Positions 48,307 to 56,846 of a DNA stretch of 64,000 bases are shown piece after piece; positions within the stretch are counted from its first letter, which is position 1, and each line of letters opens with the position of its first letter. The translations under genes were made by a program, and so were the position numbers. The notes under the pieces are model-generated. The model was not told the origin of the DNA. It made no database searches and saw nothing but the letters and a program-made list of their open reading frames with translations. Source of the stretch: Clostridium sp. CS001 (GTDB taxonomy: Bacteria; Bacillota; Clostridia; Clostridiales; Clostridiaceae); assembly GCF_020443565.1 (NCBI RefSeq), contig NZ_JAIZZN010000019.1, forward strand, positions 1 through 64,000, written 5' to 3'.

Positions 48307-49560
48307 ATGTCTCATATAGTAGGTAAGTCAGCATATGAAAGCTTGGAAGATAGAATAAATAGGTTTCCTCAAGGGGCACCTCCTTCAGAGACCTTGTATA
48401 AGATATTAGGGATTTTATTTAGTGAAAAGGAAGCAGCACTAGTAGCACAACTTCCTATAAAACCATTCACAGCAAAAACAGCAAGTAAGGTTTGGAAGAT
48501 GGATGAAGTCGCTGCTCATAAAATATTAGATGAGCTTGCAAGTAGAGCTATACTTTTAGATCTGGATCATAATGGCACCCAAGAATATGTGCTTCCCCCT
48601 CCAATGGCAGGATTCTTTGAATTTTCTATGATGAGAACAAGGGGAGATATAGATCAAAAACTTCTTGCTGAGCTTTATTATCAATATCTAAATGTTGAAG
48701 AGGATTTTGTAAAGCAATTATTCTTTAGTACTGAGACTAGACTTGGAAGGGTGTTTGTTCAAGAAGAAGTTCTTTCTAATGATAATAAGGTACAAATACT
48801 AGATTTTCAAAGGTCGAGCCATATTATAAAGACAGCTTCACATATTGGCATAAGTACCTGTTATTGCAGACATAAAATGCATCATGTGGGAAAAGCTTGC
48901 GATGCACCTATGGATATTTGCATGACCTTTGGTGGAACAGCGGCTTCACTGATTAAGCATAAACATGCCAGGCCTGTTGAGATATCTGAAGCAATGGAGC
49001 TTCTCCATCAGGCTTATGAAAGTAATTTAGTCCAGTGTGGAGAAAATGTTAGGGAGGGAGTTTCTTTCATATGTAATTGTTGCGGATGCTGCTGTGAGGC
49101 AATGGTTGCAGCACGTAAGTTTGGAATGCTTCACCCTGTACAAACAACAGCCTTTATTCCTAAAATAAATAAAGAAAGTTGTAGTAGCTGTGGAAGATGC
49201 GTAATAGCTTGTCCTATTGGAGCCATAGAAAAGACTGATACAGGTGTGGTGATAAATGAAAGTATCTGCCTTGGATGTGGTGTTTGTGTAAGGTCATGTT
49301 TTAATAAAAGCATGCACTTAGAGAGCCGAAAGGAAAAGATTATAACTCCAGTAAATTCTGTACATAGGCTGGTACTTATGGCAATAGAAAAGGGAACTCT
49401 CCAAGATTTGATTTTTGATAATCAAGCTTTGGGAAGTCACAGGGCAATGGCTGCAGTGCTTTCTGCAATTTTAAAGCTTTCTCCAATTAAGCAGGCAATG
49501 GCAAGTAAACAGTTGAAATCAGTTTATTTAGAGAGACTTATTACTAAGTTTAAAATTTAA
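48307..49560 (+). CDS. 4Fe-4S ferredoxin-domain protein
   Basis: A 417-aa soluble protein. The N-terminal half is helical/winged-helix-like (ETLYKILGILFSEKEAALVAQ, KTASKVWKMDEVAAHKILDEL); the middle holds CYCRHKMHH...C and FICNCCGCCCEAM; residues ~277-330 are two 4Fe-4S clusters, CSSCGRCVIACPIGAI and CLGCGVCVRSC. It is a redox protein of unknown partner, common in clostridia. Its start lies at the IS607-type junction; no good Shine-Dalgarno is seen, so it may now depend on transcription and translation signals in the IS tail. Confidence 0.88.
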   Translation: MSHIVGKSAYESLEDRINRFPQGAPPSETLYKILGILFSEKEAALVAQLPIKPFTAKTASKVWKMDEVAAHKILDELASRAILLDLDHNGTQEYVLPPPMAGFFEFSMMRTRGDIDQKLLAELYYQYLNVEEDFVKQLFFSTETRLGRVFVQEEVLSNDNKVQILDFQRSSHIIKTASHIGISTCYCRHKMHHVGKACDAPMDICMTFGGTAASLIKHKHARPVEISEAMELLHQAYESNLVQCGENVREGVSFICNCCGCCCEAMVAARKFGMLHPVQTTAFIPKINKESCSSCGRCVIACPIGAIEKTDTGVVINESICLGCGVCVRSCFNKSMHLESRKEKIITPVNSVHRLVLMAIEKGTLQDLIFDNQALGSHRAMAAVLSAILKLSPIKQAMASKQLKSVYLERLITKFKI

Positions 49561-49867
49561 ATATAGATTATTTCAAGCCTTTATATAGATAACAACATTT
49601 AATTTAATACTCTTAAATCAATAGCTGAGCCTGTGAGTAGAGTACGCATAGGCTTAGCTATTCACCTTTAATAATCAAGTGATATCTATGTAATATGAAA
49701 CCATATTTAATATTCTAAAGTGATAATACAAAATAAATGTGAAGTTTTATATAACACTAGGCTATTAATGTTTACTGAATCAGTTTAGTTTGATATGATT
49801 TTAAGTATTAATAAACTTAAAAGATTCAAGTTTATTACGTATTCAAAGGAAGTAAAGGTGGGAGAAT
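49561..49867. other. Intergenic region with terminator-like inverted repeat
   Basis: AATAGCTGAGCCT and AGGCTTAGCTATT (about 49620-49632 and 49650-49662, one G-U pair) form a 13-bp stem around a 17-base loop. There is no strong T run. Nothing else was recognised before the thioesterase. Confidence 0.5.
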
Positions 49868-50617
49868 ATGAACAGAATACCTGTAATTACAGATAGAAAC
49901 TATAACATTCATTATTATGAAGTTGATATCCATAAAAAGGCCCTTATTACCACCATAATAAATTACCTTGGTGATATGGCAATGTATCAAAGTGAAGTGC
50001 TAGGAGTGGGAATAGACTATCTTAAAGAGAATAATATGGCTTGGATGTTGTATAAGTGGGATATAACAATGGACACCTATCCATTATTAAATGAAACTAT
50101 AAAAGTGCAAACTTTTGCATACTCCTTTAAGAAATTTTATGGATATAGAAAACATGAAATTATGGATGCAGAAGGAAATGTAATAGGTCATGCTAATTCT
50201 GTATGGTTTTTAATAAATATGAATAGAAGAAGACCTATGAAGATTACAGAAGGCATGTATGAGGTCTATGGCATAGATGAAAATAATAACATAGATATGG
50301 AGATTGAGAATATAGCATCAATATCTGAAATCCACAGCGAGAAAAGTTTTAAGGTGAGATATAGCGATATTGACACAAATATGCACGTAAATAATGTGAA
50401 GTATGTTGCCTGGGCTTTAGAGACAGTGCCTAAAGATGTAGTGCTAAATTATCAACTAAAGAATATTAAAGTAACTTATGAAAAGGAAACAAGATATGGG
50501 GAAACAATCAAGGTAAGTACTGAAATTATAAGAGAAGAAGAAAAAGTAATATGTAGGCACCAAATAATAAATGAAGAGGGTACTACGTTAACCCTTTTGG
50601 AAAGTACCTGGATATAG
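49868..50617 (+). CDS. Acyl-ACP thioesterase
   Basis: A 249-aa double-hotdog protein of the bacterial acyl-ACP thioesterase family: YEVDIHKKALITTIINYLGD, WMLYKWDITMDTYP, and second hotdog VRYSDIDTNMHVNNVKYVAW near 157. It releases fatty acids from acyl carrier protein. The Asp/Asn-His arrangement DTNMHVNN is the catalytic segment. GGTGGGAG precedes the ATG. Confidence 0.92.
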   Translation: MNRIPVITDRNYNIHYYEVDIHKKALITTIINYLGDMAMYQSEVLGVGIDYLKENNMAWMLYKWDITMDTYPLLNETIKVQTFAYSFKKFYGYRKHEIMDAEGNVIGHANSVWFLINMNRRRPMKITEGMYEVYGIDENNNIDMEIENIASISEIHSEKSFKVRYSDIDTNMHVNNVKYVAWALETVPKDVVLNYQLKNIKVTYEKETRYGETIKVSTEIIREEEKVICRHQIINEEGTTLTLLESTWI

Positions 50618-50670
50618 CGAGCCAATATTTAACAAAATGAATAACACCTTTTTCCATATATTAGAAACGT

Positions 50671-50715
50671 GGGAACATCAATAGATTTCATTTACATAAA
50701 TTTATTGATGTTCCC
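50671..50715. terminator. Bidirectional terminator between thioesterase and AraC-methyltransferase genes
   Basis: GGGAACATCAATA and TATTGATGTTCCC form a 13-bp stem with an ~18-base AT-rich loop between two converging genes. T runs are modest. Confidence 0.65.
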
Positions 50716-50742
50716 TAATGTCTTAAATTATGTTTATTTTCC

Positions 50743-51807
50743 TTATTTTAAAATCGCATTAACATAATAAAATTTTTGTCTTTGATTACTAATGGGTTTT
50801 AAATCACCATAAAAATATTCTGTATGTTTTACGAGTTCTATTTTAAAATTGACTAAGAGTTCTTTGATATCATTTAAATCAGCGAAGAAGTGAGGTATAC
50901 CTTTTTCTAGTCCATCTCGGCATACTATAGTATTTTTATCTAATTTATTAGTTCTATTCTCAATAAATTCTGTGCTTTCTTTTGAGCAAAATGACAAATA
51001 TACCTCTCCATTTGGTTTTAGTACCCTTTCAATTTCTGAAATTGTTTTTTTTAATCCAATTGAATCTGTATGGGAAATAACATGGTAAGCAAAAATACAA
51101 TCAAAGGATTCATTAGAGTAATTCATACACGTCATGTCCCCGACACCTGCATTTATAATCTGATTTTCTTTTTCAGCCCATGTTTTTAGGTATTGAATAG
51201 CATAATCAGAAATATCCATTGCTGTTACATTGAAGTCCTGTTTTGAAAAATAAATAGCGTGACGACCAAGCCCTGTTCCTAAATCTAAAAGATCAATATA
51301 ACCAGATTCTCTCCATTTAGTTGCTAAGTAAATACAAGTATCGAAAGGCTTAAGATGAGACGATGGGTCAATATTCCCCCAGTTAAGTCCTTTTAAATTT
51401 ACAATTTGATCCTTATTGTAATCCATTTTAATATCCCCTTTTACTGTTAGTAGAAAAGTGATACGTGGAAATAGATTAAGAGTAACATCTTTTTTACGTG
51501 CTGCTGATGGTGTTATTCCGTGAATCTCTTTGAAAGCGCGGGTAAATGATTCTGGAGATTCATAACCATATTTCAAGGCTAAATCAATGACCTTTACATC
51601 AGTTGTTTGCAGTTCTATAGCAGCTAATGTCATACGTCTTCTGCGAATATAATCATATATGGATATATTCATAAATATAGAAAATGTACGCTGAAAACTA
51701 ACTGTAGATTGACACATTATATTTGCAACCTTATCTAAATCAATGTTGTCGTCTAAGTGGCCTTCAATATAATCAAATGCTTCGTTGATTTGTTCATGCC
51801 AATTCAA
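50743..51807 (-). CDS. AraC-type regulator fused to a SAM methyltransferase
   Basis: A 354-aa fusion. Residues 1-105 are an AraC DNA-binding domain (FDYIEGHLDDNIDLDKVANIM, then ALKYGYESPESFTRAFKEIHGITPSAAR). After a linker typical of this AraC subgroup (FPRITFLLTVKGDIKMDY), residues ~150-320 form a class I methyltransferase (DLLDLGTGLGRHAIYFSKQ motif I near 171, AMDISDYAI, and AYHVISHTDS). The family link suggests a regulator coupled to a modification activity; substrate unknown. No frameshift is seen. Confidence 0.87.
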   Translation of the reverse strand: MNWHEQINEAFDYIEGHLDDNIDLDKVANIMCQSTVSFQRTFSIFMNISIYDYIRRRRMTLAAIELQTTDVKVIDLALKYGYESPESFTRAFKEIHGITPSAARKKDVTLNLFPRITFLLTVKGDIKMDYNKDQIVNLKGLNWGNIDPSSHLKPFDTCIYLATKWRESGYIDLLDLGTGLGRHAIYFSKQDFNVTAMDISDYAIQYLKTWAEKENQIINAGVGDMTCMNYSNESFDCIFAYHVISHTDSIGLKKTISEIERVLKPNGEVYLSFCSKESTEFIENRTNKLDKNTIVCRDGLEKGIPHFFADLNDIKELLVNFKIELVKHTEYFYGDLKPISNQRQKFYYVNAILK

Positions 51808-52080
51808 AACGTATCCCCCCTCTCTAAAAACAGTATAGAAGATAAGTAAATAAAGTTCCTTGCACTTTTGGATTCACTTCTGTAAGGTTATTCATTACAA
51901 TAAACAATTTTTCTATCGTATTAGTCAATTTTCAAAAATCATTGCACTTACTTTTAATTATAATTGCTACTTAGTCTAATAACAATTTAACATCATATCA
52001 ACTACAAAATAGCAATTACTATCTTAGGAATGCTTTTCCCACCCATCCTTACCTCGTCGTTAACTCGCAGAATTATATAT
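51808..52080. other. Gene-free stretch upstream of the AraC-methyltransferase gene
   Basis: AT-rich sequence with no reading frame or clear promoter that I could support. It separates the AraC fusion gene from the family A hairpin element. Confidence 0.35.
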
Positions 52081-52309
52081 TTTTTCTTATATTATGCTAA
52101 CAAAAGTATAGATTGCTAAGAATGCATTTGAACAAGCTTTAGTAATTCTTAACTAATTTTAGGGGAAGATACGTAAAGAAAAGTGCTTGTTTGAGCGTAG
52201 CGAGTTTGCACTTTTTAGTATCTTTCAATAAAATTAGTTTAGAATTACTTAGCGATGTGAAAGCATTCCCACAACATATACTTTTAGTTAAAGCGTAATA
52301 TAAGAAAAA
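52081..52309 (-). repeat. Long hairpin element, family A, copy 2
   Basis: The element lies 28 bases downstream of the BaiN-type gene stop. Read on the minus strand it aligns along its length with 33550-33779 at roughly 75-80% by eye. Several stem pairs differ on both sides at once: the apical stem is AAAACATA/TATGTTTT in copy 1 and AAGTGC/GCACTT here, and outer GGATGC/GCATCC becomes TTATGC/GCGTAA. The loop TGAGCG[A/T]AGCGAGTTT is conserved. Confidence 0.8.
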
Positions 52310-52337
52310 ACTTTTTAAGCATGTATGCGACGATTAG

Positions 52338-53567
52338 CTATTTTGATGCATTCTTAGCTGCAATAGCACCAGAACTCCATGCCCATTGAAGGTTAAAACC
52401 ACCACAATCGCCATCTACATCTAGTACCTCACCAGCAAAATATAAGTTTGGGGCAATGTTAGATTCTAGAGTTTCAGGGTTAACTTCTTGTGTATTAACG
52501 CCACCAGCAGTGACTTGAGCATTTGTAAAGGAATTAGTGCCTGAAACCTCAAATTTCCACTGTTTTAATAAAGCATATATAGCATTCTTTTCTTTCCAGT
52601 CTAAATTGAAACAAGGTTTATTGATATCTTCTATTTTTGCCTCTTTTAAGATTATTGGGATGATTTTTTTATTAATTATTCCAATAAAGGAATCATGTAC
52701 ACCACGACTTCCAAATACTGACCAATGATTTTCTAAAAACTCAGGCAGAGCTTCGGAAGAAATAGTTGGTAACATATCAATTGTTAAAGAAACTTTGTCA
52801 TTCTTAGATAAACCATAAGATGCAGTTCTACTAAGAGAAAGAATTGGAGGTCCAGAAATACCGTAGTCAGTGAAGAGTATTTCTCCAAATTCCTTTTGAA
52901 CAGCTTTATTATTTATAAAGATCTCTGCGTAACCATCAAACTTTACCCCAGATAGAGCCTTTAATCTATTATAGTCTAATTTAAGCTGTACAAGGGCTGG
53001 TACGGTGGGTATTATACTATGACCTAATTGTTTAGCTAACGTGTAACCAGAGCCATCAGAGCCTGTTTTAGGGGCAGATTTACCTCCTGTAGCAATAATC
53101 AACTTTTCGCACTGATATTTAGCATTATCTGTGCTATAAAGTTTAAAACCATTAGCTTCTTTAATAACTTCTTTAATTTTCGTGTTTATATACACAGGAA
53201 TATTTTTTTCTTCTAAAGCGAAGCGAAGTATATCAATTACGGATGAAGCTTGCAATGACATTGGGAACATCTTACCAGAGTCTAAAGTTACCAAAGGCAT
53301 ACCTAAGTAGGTGAAGAAATCTACAGTATCCGTTGCACTAAAAGAAGCTAGTATATGCTTTGGGAAATATGAATCTTCACTATGATATCTGCTCACATCT
53401 ATATTTTCATTACTAATGTTACATCTTCCGTTACCAGTGGTTAATATTTTTTTACCTACTCGGTCGGTGCCTTCAATTACGGCTACATCAATTCCCAAGT
53501 CCTTTGCCATTAAAGCTGCGGTTAAACCGGCGGCACCTCCGCCAATTATTATAAGAGAATGTTTCAA
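52338..53567 (-). CDS. NAD(P)/FAD-dependent oxidoreductase, BaiN/HI0933 family
   Basis: A 409-aa flavoprotein with the N-terminal FAD motif LIIIGGGAAGLTAALMAKDLG, GKKILTTGNGRCNISN near 40, FTDYGISGPPILSLSR near 228 and the C-terminal AGGVNTQEVNPETLES and FNLQWAWSSG. The family includes BaiN and many uncharacterised aminoacetone-oxidase-like proteins. The ATG at 53567 follows GAGAGATT. Confidence 0.92.
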   Translation of the reverse strand: MKHSLIIIGGGAAGLTAALMAKDLGIDVAVIEGTDRVGKKILTTGNGRCNISNENIDVSRYHSEDSYFPKHILASFSATDTVDFFTYLGMPLVTLDSGKMFPMSLQASSVIDILRFALEEKNIPVYINTKIKEVIKEANGFKLYSTDNAKYQCEKLIIATGGKSAPKTGSDGSGYTLAKQLGHSIIPTVPALVQLKLDYNRLKALSGVKFDGYAEIFINNKAVQKEFGEILFTDYGISGPPILSLSRTASYGLSKNDKVSLTIDMLPTISSEALPEFLENHWSVFGSRGVHDSFIGIINKKIIPIILKEAKIEDINKPCFNLDWKEKNAIYALLKQWKFEVSGTNSFTNAQVTAGGVNTQEVNPETLESNIAPNLYFAGEVLDVDGDCGGFNLQWAWSSGAIAAKNASK

Positions 53568-53722
53568 AAAAATCTCTCCCTTCGAGAAAAAGACTTATAT
53601 TTACACTATAAAGTGTTTCGTCTAACTTACATATTATTTTACTCTAAAAAGCTTAGATTGAATATGAATTTGCTACAAATTTGCCTTGGTGAAAAAAAAT
53701 AATAAAAAAAGTAAGAAATATG

Positions 53723-53751
53723 TTGACACTTGAACAAAAATTATGTATTAT
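53723..53751 (+). promoter_or_regulatory. Promoter of the tRNA array
   Basis: TTGACA (53723-53728), 17-bp spacer, TATTAT (53746-53751). It points at the first tRNA 76 bases downstream and is the only strong promoter seen before the eight tRNAs. Confidence 0.85.
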
Positions 53752-53826
53752 AGTCTATGTCGGGTTGCCAAGCGATGCTTCAACAATTAGCAAGGCGCAA
53801 GACAAGAAAAATGACGATTTCAATAT

Positions 53827-53901
53827 GGCTCCTTGGTCAAGCGGTCAAGACACCACCCTTTCACGGTGGTATCAGGGGTTCGATTCCCCTAGGAGTCACC
53901 A
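53827..53901 (+). tRNA. tRNA-Glu (TTC), copy 1
   Basis: A 75-nt cloverleaf, acceptor GGCTCCT/AGGAGTC, anticodon loop CTTTCAC giving TTC, T arm GGGGTTCGATTCCCC and encoded CCA. Confidence 0.97.
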
Positions 53902-53907
53902 TAATGT

Positions 53908-53983
53908 GGGAGCATAGCTCAGCTGGGAGAGCATCTGCCTTACAAGCAGAGGGTCACAGGTTCGATCCCTGTTGTTCCCACCA
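53908..53983 (+). tRNA. tRNA-Val (TAC), copy 1
   Basis: A 76-nt cloverleaf, acceptor GGGAGCA/TGTTCCC, anticodon loop CTTACAA giving TAC, encoded CCA. Confidence 0.97.
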
Positions 53984-53988
53984 CATAT

Positions 53989-54065
53989 GGCCCAGTGGCT
54001 CAGTTGGTTAGAGTGCCGCCCTGTCACGGCGGAGGTCGACGGTTCGAGTCCGTTCTGGGTCGCCA
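53989..54065 (+). tRNA. tRNA-Asp (GTC), copy 1
   Basis: A 77-nt cloverleaf, acceptor GGCCCAG/CTGGGTC, anticodon loop CTGTCAC giving GTC, encoded CCA. Confidence 0.97.
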
Positions 54066-54080
54066 TATTTTTATTTTACT

Positions 54081-54155
54081 GCTGGCATGGCTCAACGGTA
54101 GAGCAGCTGACTTGTAATCAGCAGGTTGTAGGTTCGATTCCTATTGCCAGCTCCA
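54081..54155 (+). tRNA. tRNA-Thr (TGT), copy 1
   Basis: A 75-nt cloverleaf, acceptor GCTGGCA/TGCCAGC, anticodon loop CTTGTAA giving TGT, encoded CCA. Confidence 0.97.
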
Positions 54156-54177
54156 ATAAAAATTTATAATTTAACAA

Positions 54178-54252
54178 GGCTCCTTGGTCAAGCGGTCAAG
54201 ACACCACCCTTTCACGGTGGTATCAGGGGTTCGATTCCCCTAGGAGTCACCA
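54178..54252 (+). tRNA. tRNA-Glu (TTC), copy 2
   Basis: Identical by eye to the copy at 53827; first gene of the duplicated quartet. Confidence 0.97.
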
Positions 54253-54265
54253 ATAAAACATATAT

Positions 54266-54341
54266 GGGAGCATAGCTCAGCTGGGAGAGCATCTGCCTTA
54301 CAAGCAGGGGGTCACAGGTTCGAACCCTGTTGTTCCCACCA
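54266..54341 (+). tRNA. tRNA-Val (TAC), copy 2
   Basis: Same as the copy at 53908 except two bases: GCAGGGGG for GCAGAGGG after the anticodon stem, and GTTCGAACC for GTTCGATCC in the T loop/stem. The anticodon is TAC. Confidence 0.97.
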
Positions 54342-54346
54342 TATAT

Positions 54347-54423
54347 GGCCCAGTGGCTCAGTTGGTTAGAGTGCCGCCCTGTCACGGCGGAGGTCGACGG
54401 TTCGAGTCCGTTCTGGGTCGCCA
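54347..54423 (+). tRNA. tRNA-Asp (GTC), copy 2
   Basis: Identical by eye to the copy at 53989, encoded CCA. Confidence 0.97.
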
Positions 54424-54430
54424 TATGTCC

Positions 54431-54505
54431 GCTGGCATGGCTCAACGGTAGAGCAGCTGACTTGTAATCAGCAGGTTGTAGGTTCGATTCCTATTGCCAG
54501 CTCCA
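54431..54505 (+). tRNA. tRNA-Thr (TGT), copy 2
   Basis: Identical by eye to the copy at 54081. Its CCA is followed directly by the array terminator. Confidence 0.97.
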
Positions 54506-54507
54506 AA

Positions 54508-54543
54508 AAAAAGTCCTAAACATTTGTTTAGGACTTTTTTTAT
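54508..54543 (+). terminator. Terminator of the tRNA array
   Basis: AAGTCCTAAAC / GTTTAGGACTT stem with loop ATTT is followed by a T run, three bases after the last tRNA. Confidence 0.93.
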
Positions 54544-54621
54544 TATATAGACAGTAACTTGTGGATAATATCTATACGCTATAGGTTGTCACTTTTGCCA
54601 CTTGCCACGTGGGTGGCACTA
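54539..54621 (+). repeat. Intergenic repeat, family C, copy 2
   Basis: Bases 54564-54621 match copy 1 (38454-38511) at 55 of 58 positions, and the preceding TTTATTATATAGA is shared. It follows the tRNA terminator directly and its last three bases are the spoIIP stop codon on the opposite strand. Confidence 0.8.
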
Positions 54622-55734
54622 TCTTTTACCATTTAACTGTTCGGCTATGATTCTTGATAAATACTTGCCAGTATTTTTTGCTTCATCAATAGTATTAGTA
54701 TTTGAACCTACTTCAAACATTATAGCATTATCACTTCTATTCTGACTATAAAATCCAGACATACCGTACTCATAAGCATGTATTTGGTTGCTTCTTAAAA
54801 GACCTGGAAATAATTTGTTTGATGTTTCTATCATAGAATCTATTAATTCCTTCTGTTTTGGATATCTAGGATTTTTTGTTGTTACTACAAACATATATTT
54901 AGCAACACTTTCACCATTTATTTTAGTTGTTACTATGCTCTTATCTGTACTGTCCCTATGTAAATCTATAATTAATTTGAAATCGCCATATTCCTTTAAA
55001 TATTTATCTAAAGTAACTCTAGATTTTTTATAGGATGCATCATAATCCCCCTTATCATGCACAGTCTTATCATGTATAACTGCAATCCCATAAACCTTTT
55101 CTAGTTCATCTGCTATAACATCACCTACAGCAACTACACCTCTTGTTTGATCCAAGCTGCTATTAGTTTTAAATGAATCTTTGTCTGAGGTGCGATAAGC
55201 TTCACAAGTGTGGGAGTGATATATAAGCACTTCTGGTTTGGCATTATTTAAAGTCTTTTTTAAATCAAGATTATACAGATTTGCTACTATGTCAGAGCCT
55301 ACAACCTCAGCTTCAGACTTAGTAACTTGATTATTCCCTAAGTTAAATGGTGTAATAACAAGTGATTCTGGGGTTTCATCTTCTTTACCTAAATTATTTA
55401 CATTAGTCATAACTTCATTTATATTCAAGTATGCAATTTCTTTTACTATTATTGAGATAGGATTTACAATATCCATTCCTAAAAGTGACAAGGCTGAAAA
55501 CTTCATGGCATTTTCGCCATTTAGATTGTGTTCGTCTTTGTTTGAGCACTTAATTATGGGTAATACATTGTTAATTACGTTAATATAGAAGTAATTTGGA
55601 TTTATTTCATTATTGTACGCATTAATACTTTTAGGTAAAGCAATACCCAATAAAAAGATAAGGAGCAATGTGAAGAGACTTAAAGACATTGCCTTACTGC
55701 TATTGGGTTTAATTTTGTGTTTTGAAAAGTTCAT
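54619..55734 (-). CDS. spoIIP: Stage II sporulation protein P
   Basis: A 371-aa cell-wall hydrolase of the SpoIIP family, needed for septal peptidoglycan thinning and engulfment with SpoIID and SpoIIM. One N-terminal membrane anchor (about 17-37) is followed by a variable region and the conserved core EVLIYHSHTCEAYRTSD near 167, DLHRDSTDKSIV near 262 and IMFEVGSNTNTIDEAKNTG near 338. Promoter expected to be mother-cell specific; not identified. Confidence 0.93.
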   Translation of the reverse strand: MNFSKHKIKPNSSKAMSLSLFTLLLIFLLGIALPKSINAYNNEINPNYFYINVINNVLPIIKCSNKDEHNLNGENAMKFSALSLLGMDIVNPISIIVKEIAYLNINEVMTNVNNLGKEDETPESLVITPFNLGNNQVTKSEAEVVGSDIVANLYNLDLKKTLNNAKPEVLIYHSHTCEAYRTSDKDSFKTNSSLDQTRGVVAVGDVIADELEKVYGIAVIHDKTVHDKGDYDASYKKSRVTLDKYLKEYGDFKLIIDLHRDSTDKSIVTTKINGESVAKYMFVVTTKNPRYPKQKELIDSMIETSNKLFPGLLRSNQIHAYEYGMSGFYSQNRSDNAIMFEVGSNTNTIDEAKNTGKYLSRIIAEQLNGKR

Positions 55735-55832
55735 CTTTATCCCTCCGTTTATACAATGTATATGAGGTAAGATACAAAGATATTACTTTAATTGCTTTTT
55801 TAAAAGAGTACTTAAAAGTCATTTTTGTTAAG

Positions 55833-56846
55833 TTACATCTCCTGAGGTTTTGTAGCGCCGTCAGATACTTTTCCCTTGGTCCAATTTTTCTTTATTCGTA
55901 TATCATCTCCAAAAAACTTGCAAGCTGTAAAGTTTCCAAATAGCCTAGAGGTTATTCTTTCAGCATAGACCTTAAGCAAACTGTCTAGGGATAAATTAGT
56001 GGATACGAGCATTTTCTTTTGCATTAACAACTTAGTGTTGAGTAGGTTAAATAGTTCTGTTTTAGAAAAATCTGAAATTTGCTCAGTACCCAAGTCATCT
56101 ATGATAAGGAGGTCGCAATTTATTAGTAGCTCCTCTAAAGAAGAGTCGTTATTAAATCGAATTTCCTTTAAGGCCTTTATCAATTCTTCAGCAGTCTTGT
56201 ATACTACAAAATAACCTTTGTCGATTAACTCCTTTGTAATGCAATGGGACAAGAAGGTCTTTCCTGTTCCAGAACTTCCAAAGAATAATAAATTTTCATC
56301 AGTACTATCAAAGTTCTTTAAAAAACTCATGGATTTAGATAAAATCTTTTCTATGTTCTTTTTTGGAGATGAAGATTCAGCCTCGCTTTTTCTAGAAGAA
56401 TAGTGGTCCAATTTAAAGTTATCAAAATTATTGATTTTTAACAAGCTGCGAAGCTCGGACCCATCATAATAGACATCTACAACCTTTTGCTTAAAACAAG
56501 TACATTTAGCATTTCCAATAAAGCCTGTATCACGACATTTACTACATCTATAATGCAAATTTAAGTAATCCATATCAAAACCATTAGAAACTAATAGTTC
56601 AGATTTCTTCATTCGAAGATCCATTATATTTTCTCTAAGAGTACTTAGGTATGCTTCTCTATTATCTATGTTTTTTAAAGCACTAATAGATAATTGTATA
56701 CATAGCCTACCTATTTTCTGATCTAGTTCAATGATTTCAGGATGAGTCTTTTCTATATGAATTTTTCTGTTTCTAAAGTCTGACTCTTCATCTTGTCTTA
56801 TTTTATCGTATAAAGCTAATATTTTAGTTTGATATCCCTTAATCAT
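55833..56846 (-). CDS. Helicase loader DnaI/DnaC-like AAA+ ATPase
   Basis: A 337-aa protein. The N-terminal part has a zinc-binding CSKCRDTGFIGNAKCTC near 99-115 and the AAA+ domain has Walker A FFGSSGTGKTFLSH near 187 and Walker B LLIIDDLGTEQISDF near 246. This layout is that of DnaI, which loads the DnaB-type helicase. It overlaps the upstream DnaD gene by eight bases, so the two primosome parts are co-translated. Confidence 0.93.
   Translation of the reverse strand: MIKGYQTKILALYDKIRQDEESDFRNRKIHIEKTHPEIIELDQKIGRLCIQLSISALKNIDNREAYLSTLRENIMDLRMKKSELLVSNGFDMDYLNLHYRCSKCRDTGFIGNAKCTCFKQKVVDVYYDGSELRSLLKINNFDNFKLDHYSSRKSEAESSSPKKNIEKILSKSMSFLKNFDSTDENLLFFGSSGTGKTFLSHCITKELIDKGYFVVYKTAEELIKALKEIRFNNDSSLEELLINCDLLIIDDLGTEQISDFSKTELFNLLNTKLLMQKKMLVSTNLSLDSLLKVYAERITSRLFGNFTACKFFGDDIRIKKNWTKGKVSDGATKPQEM

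Noticed and set aside
53720-54445. Open frames of 65-84 codons across the tRNA array
   Set aside because: They consist of translated tRNA sequence and cover eight clear cloverleafs.
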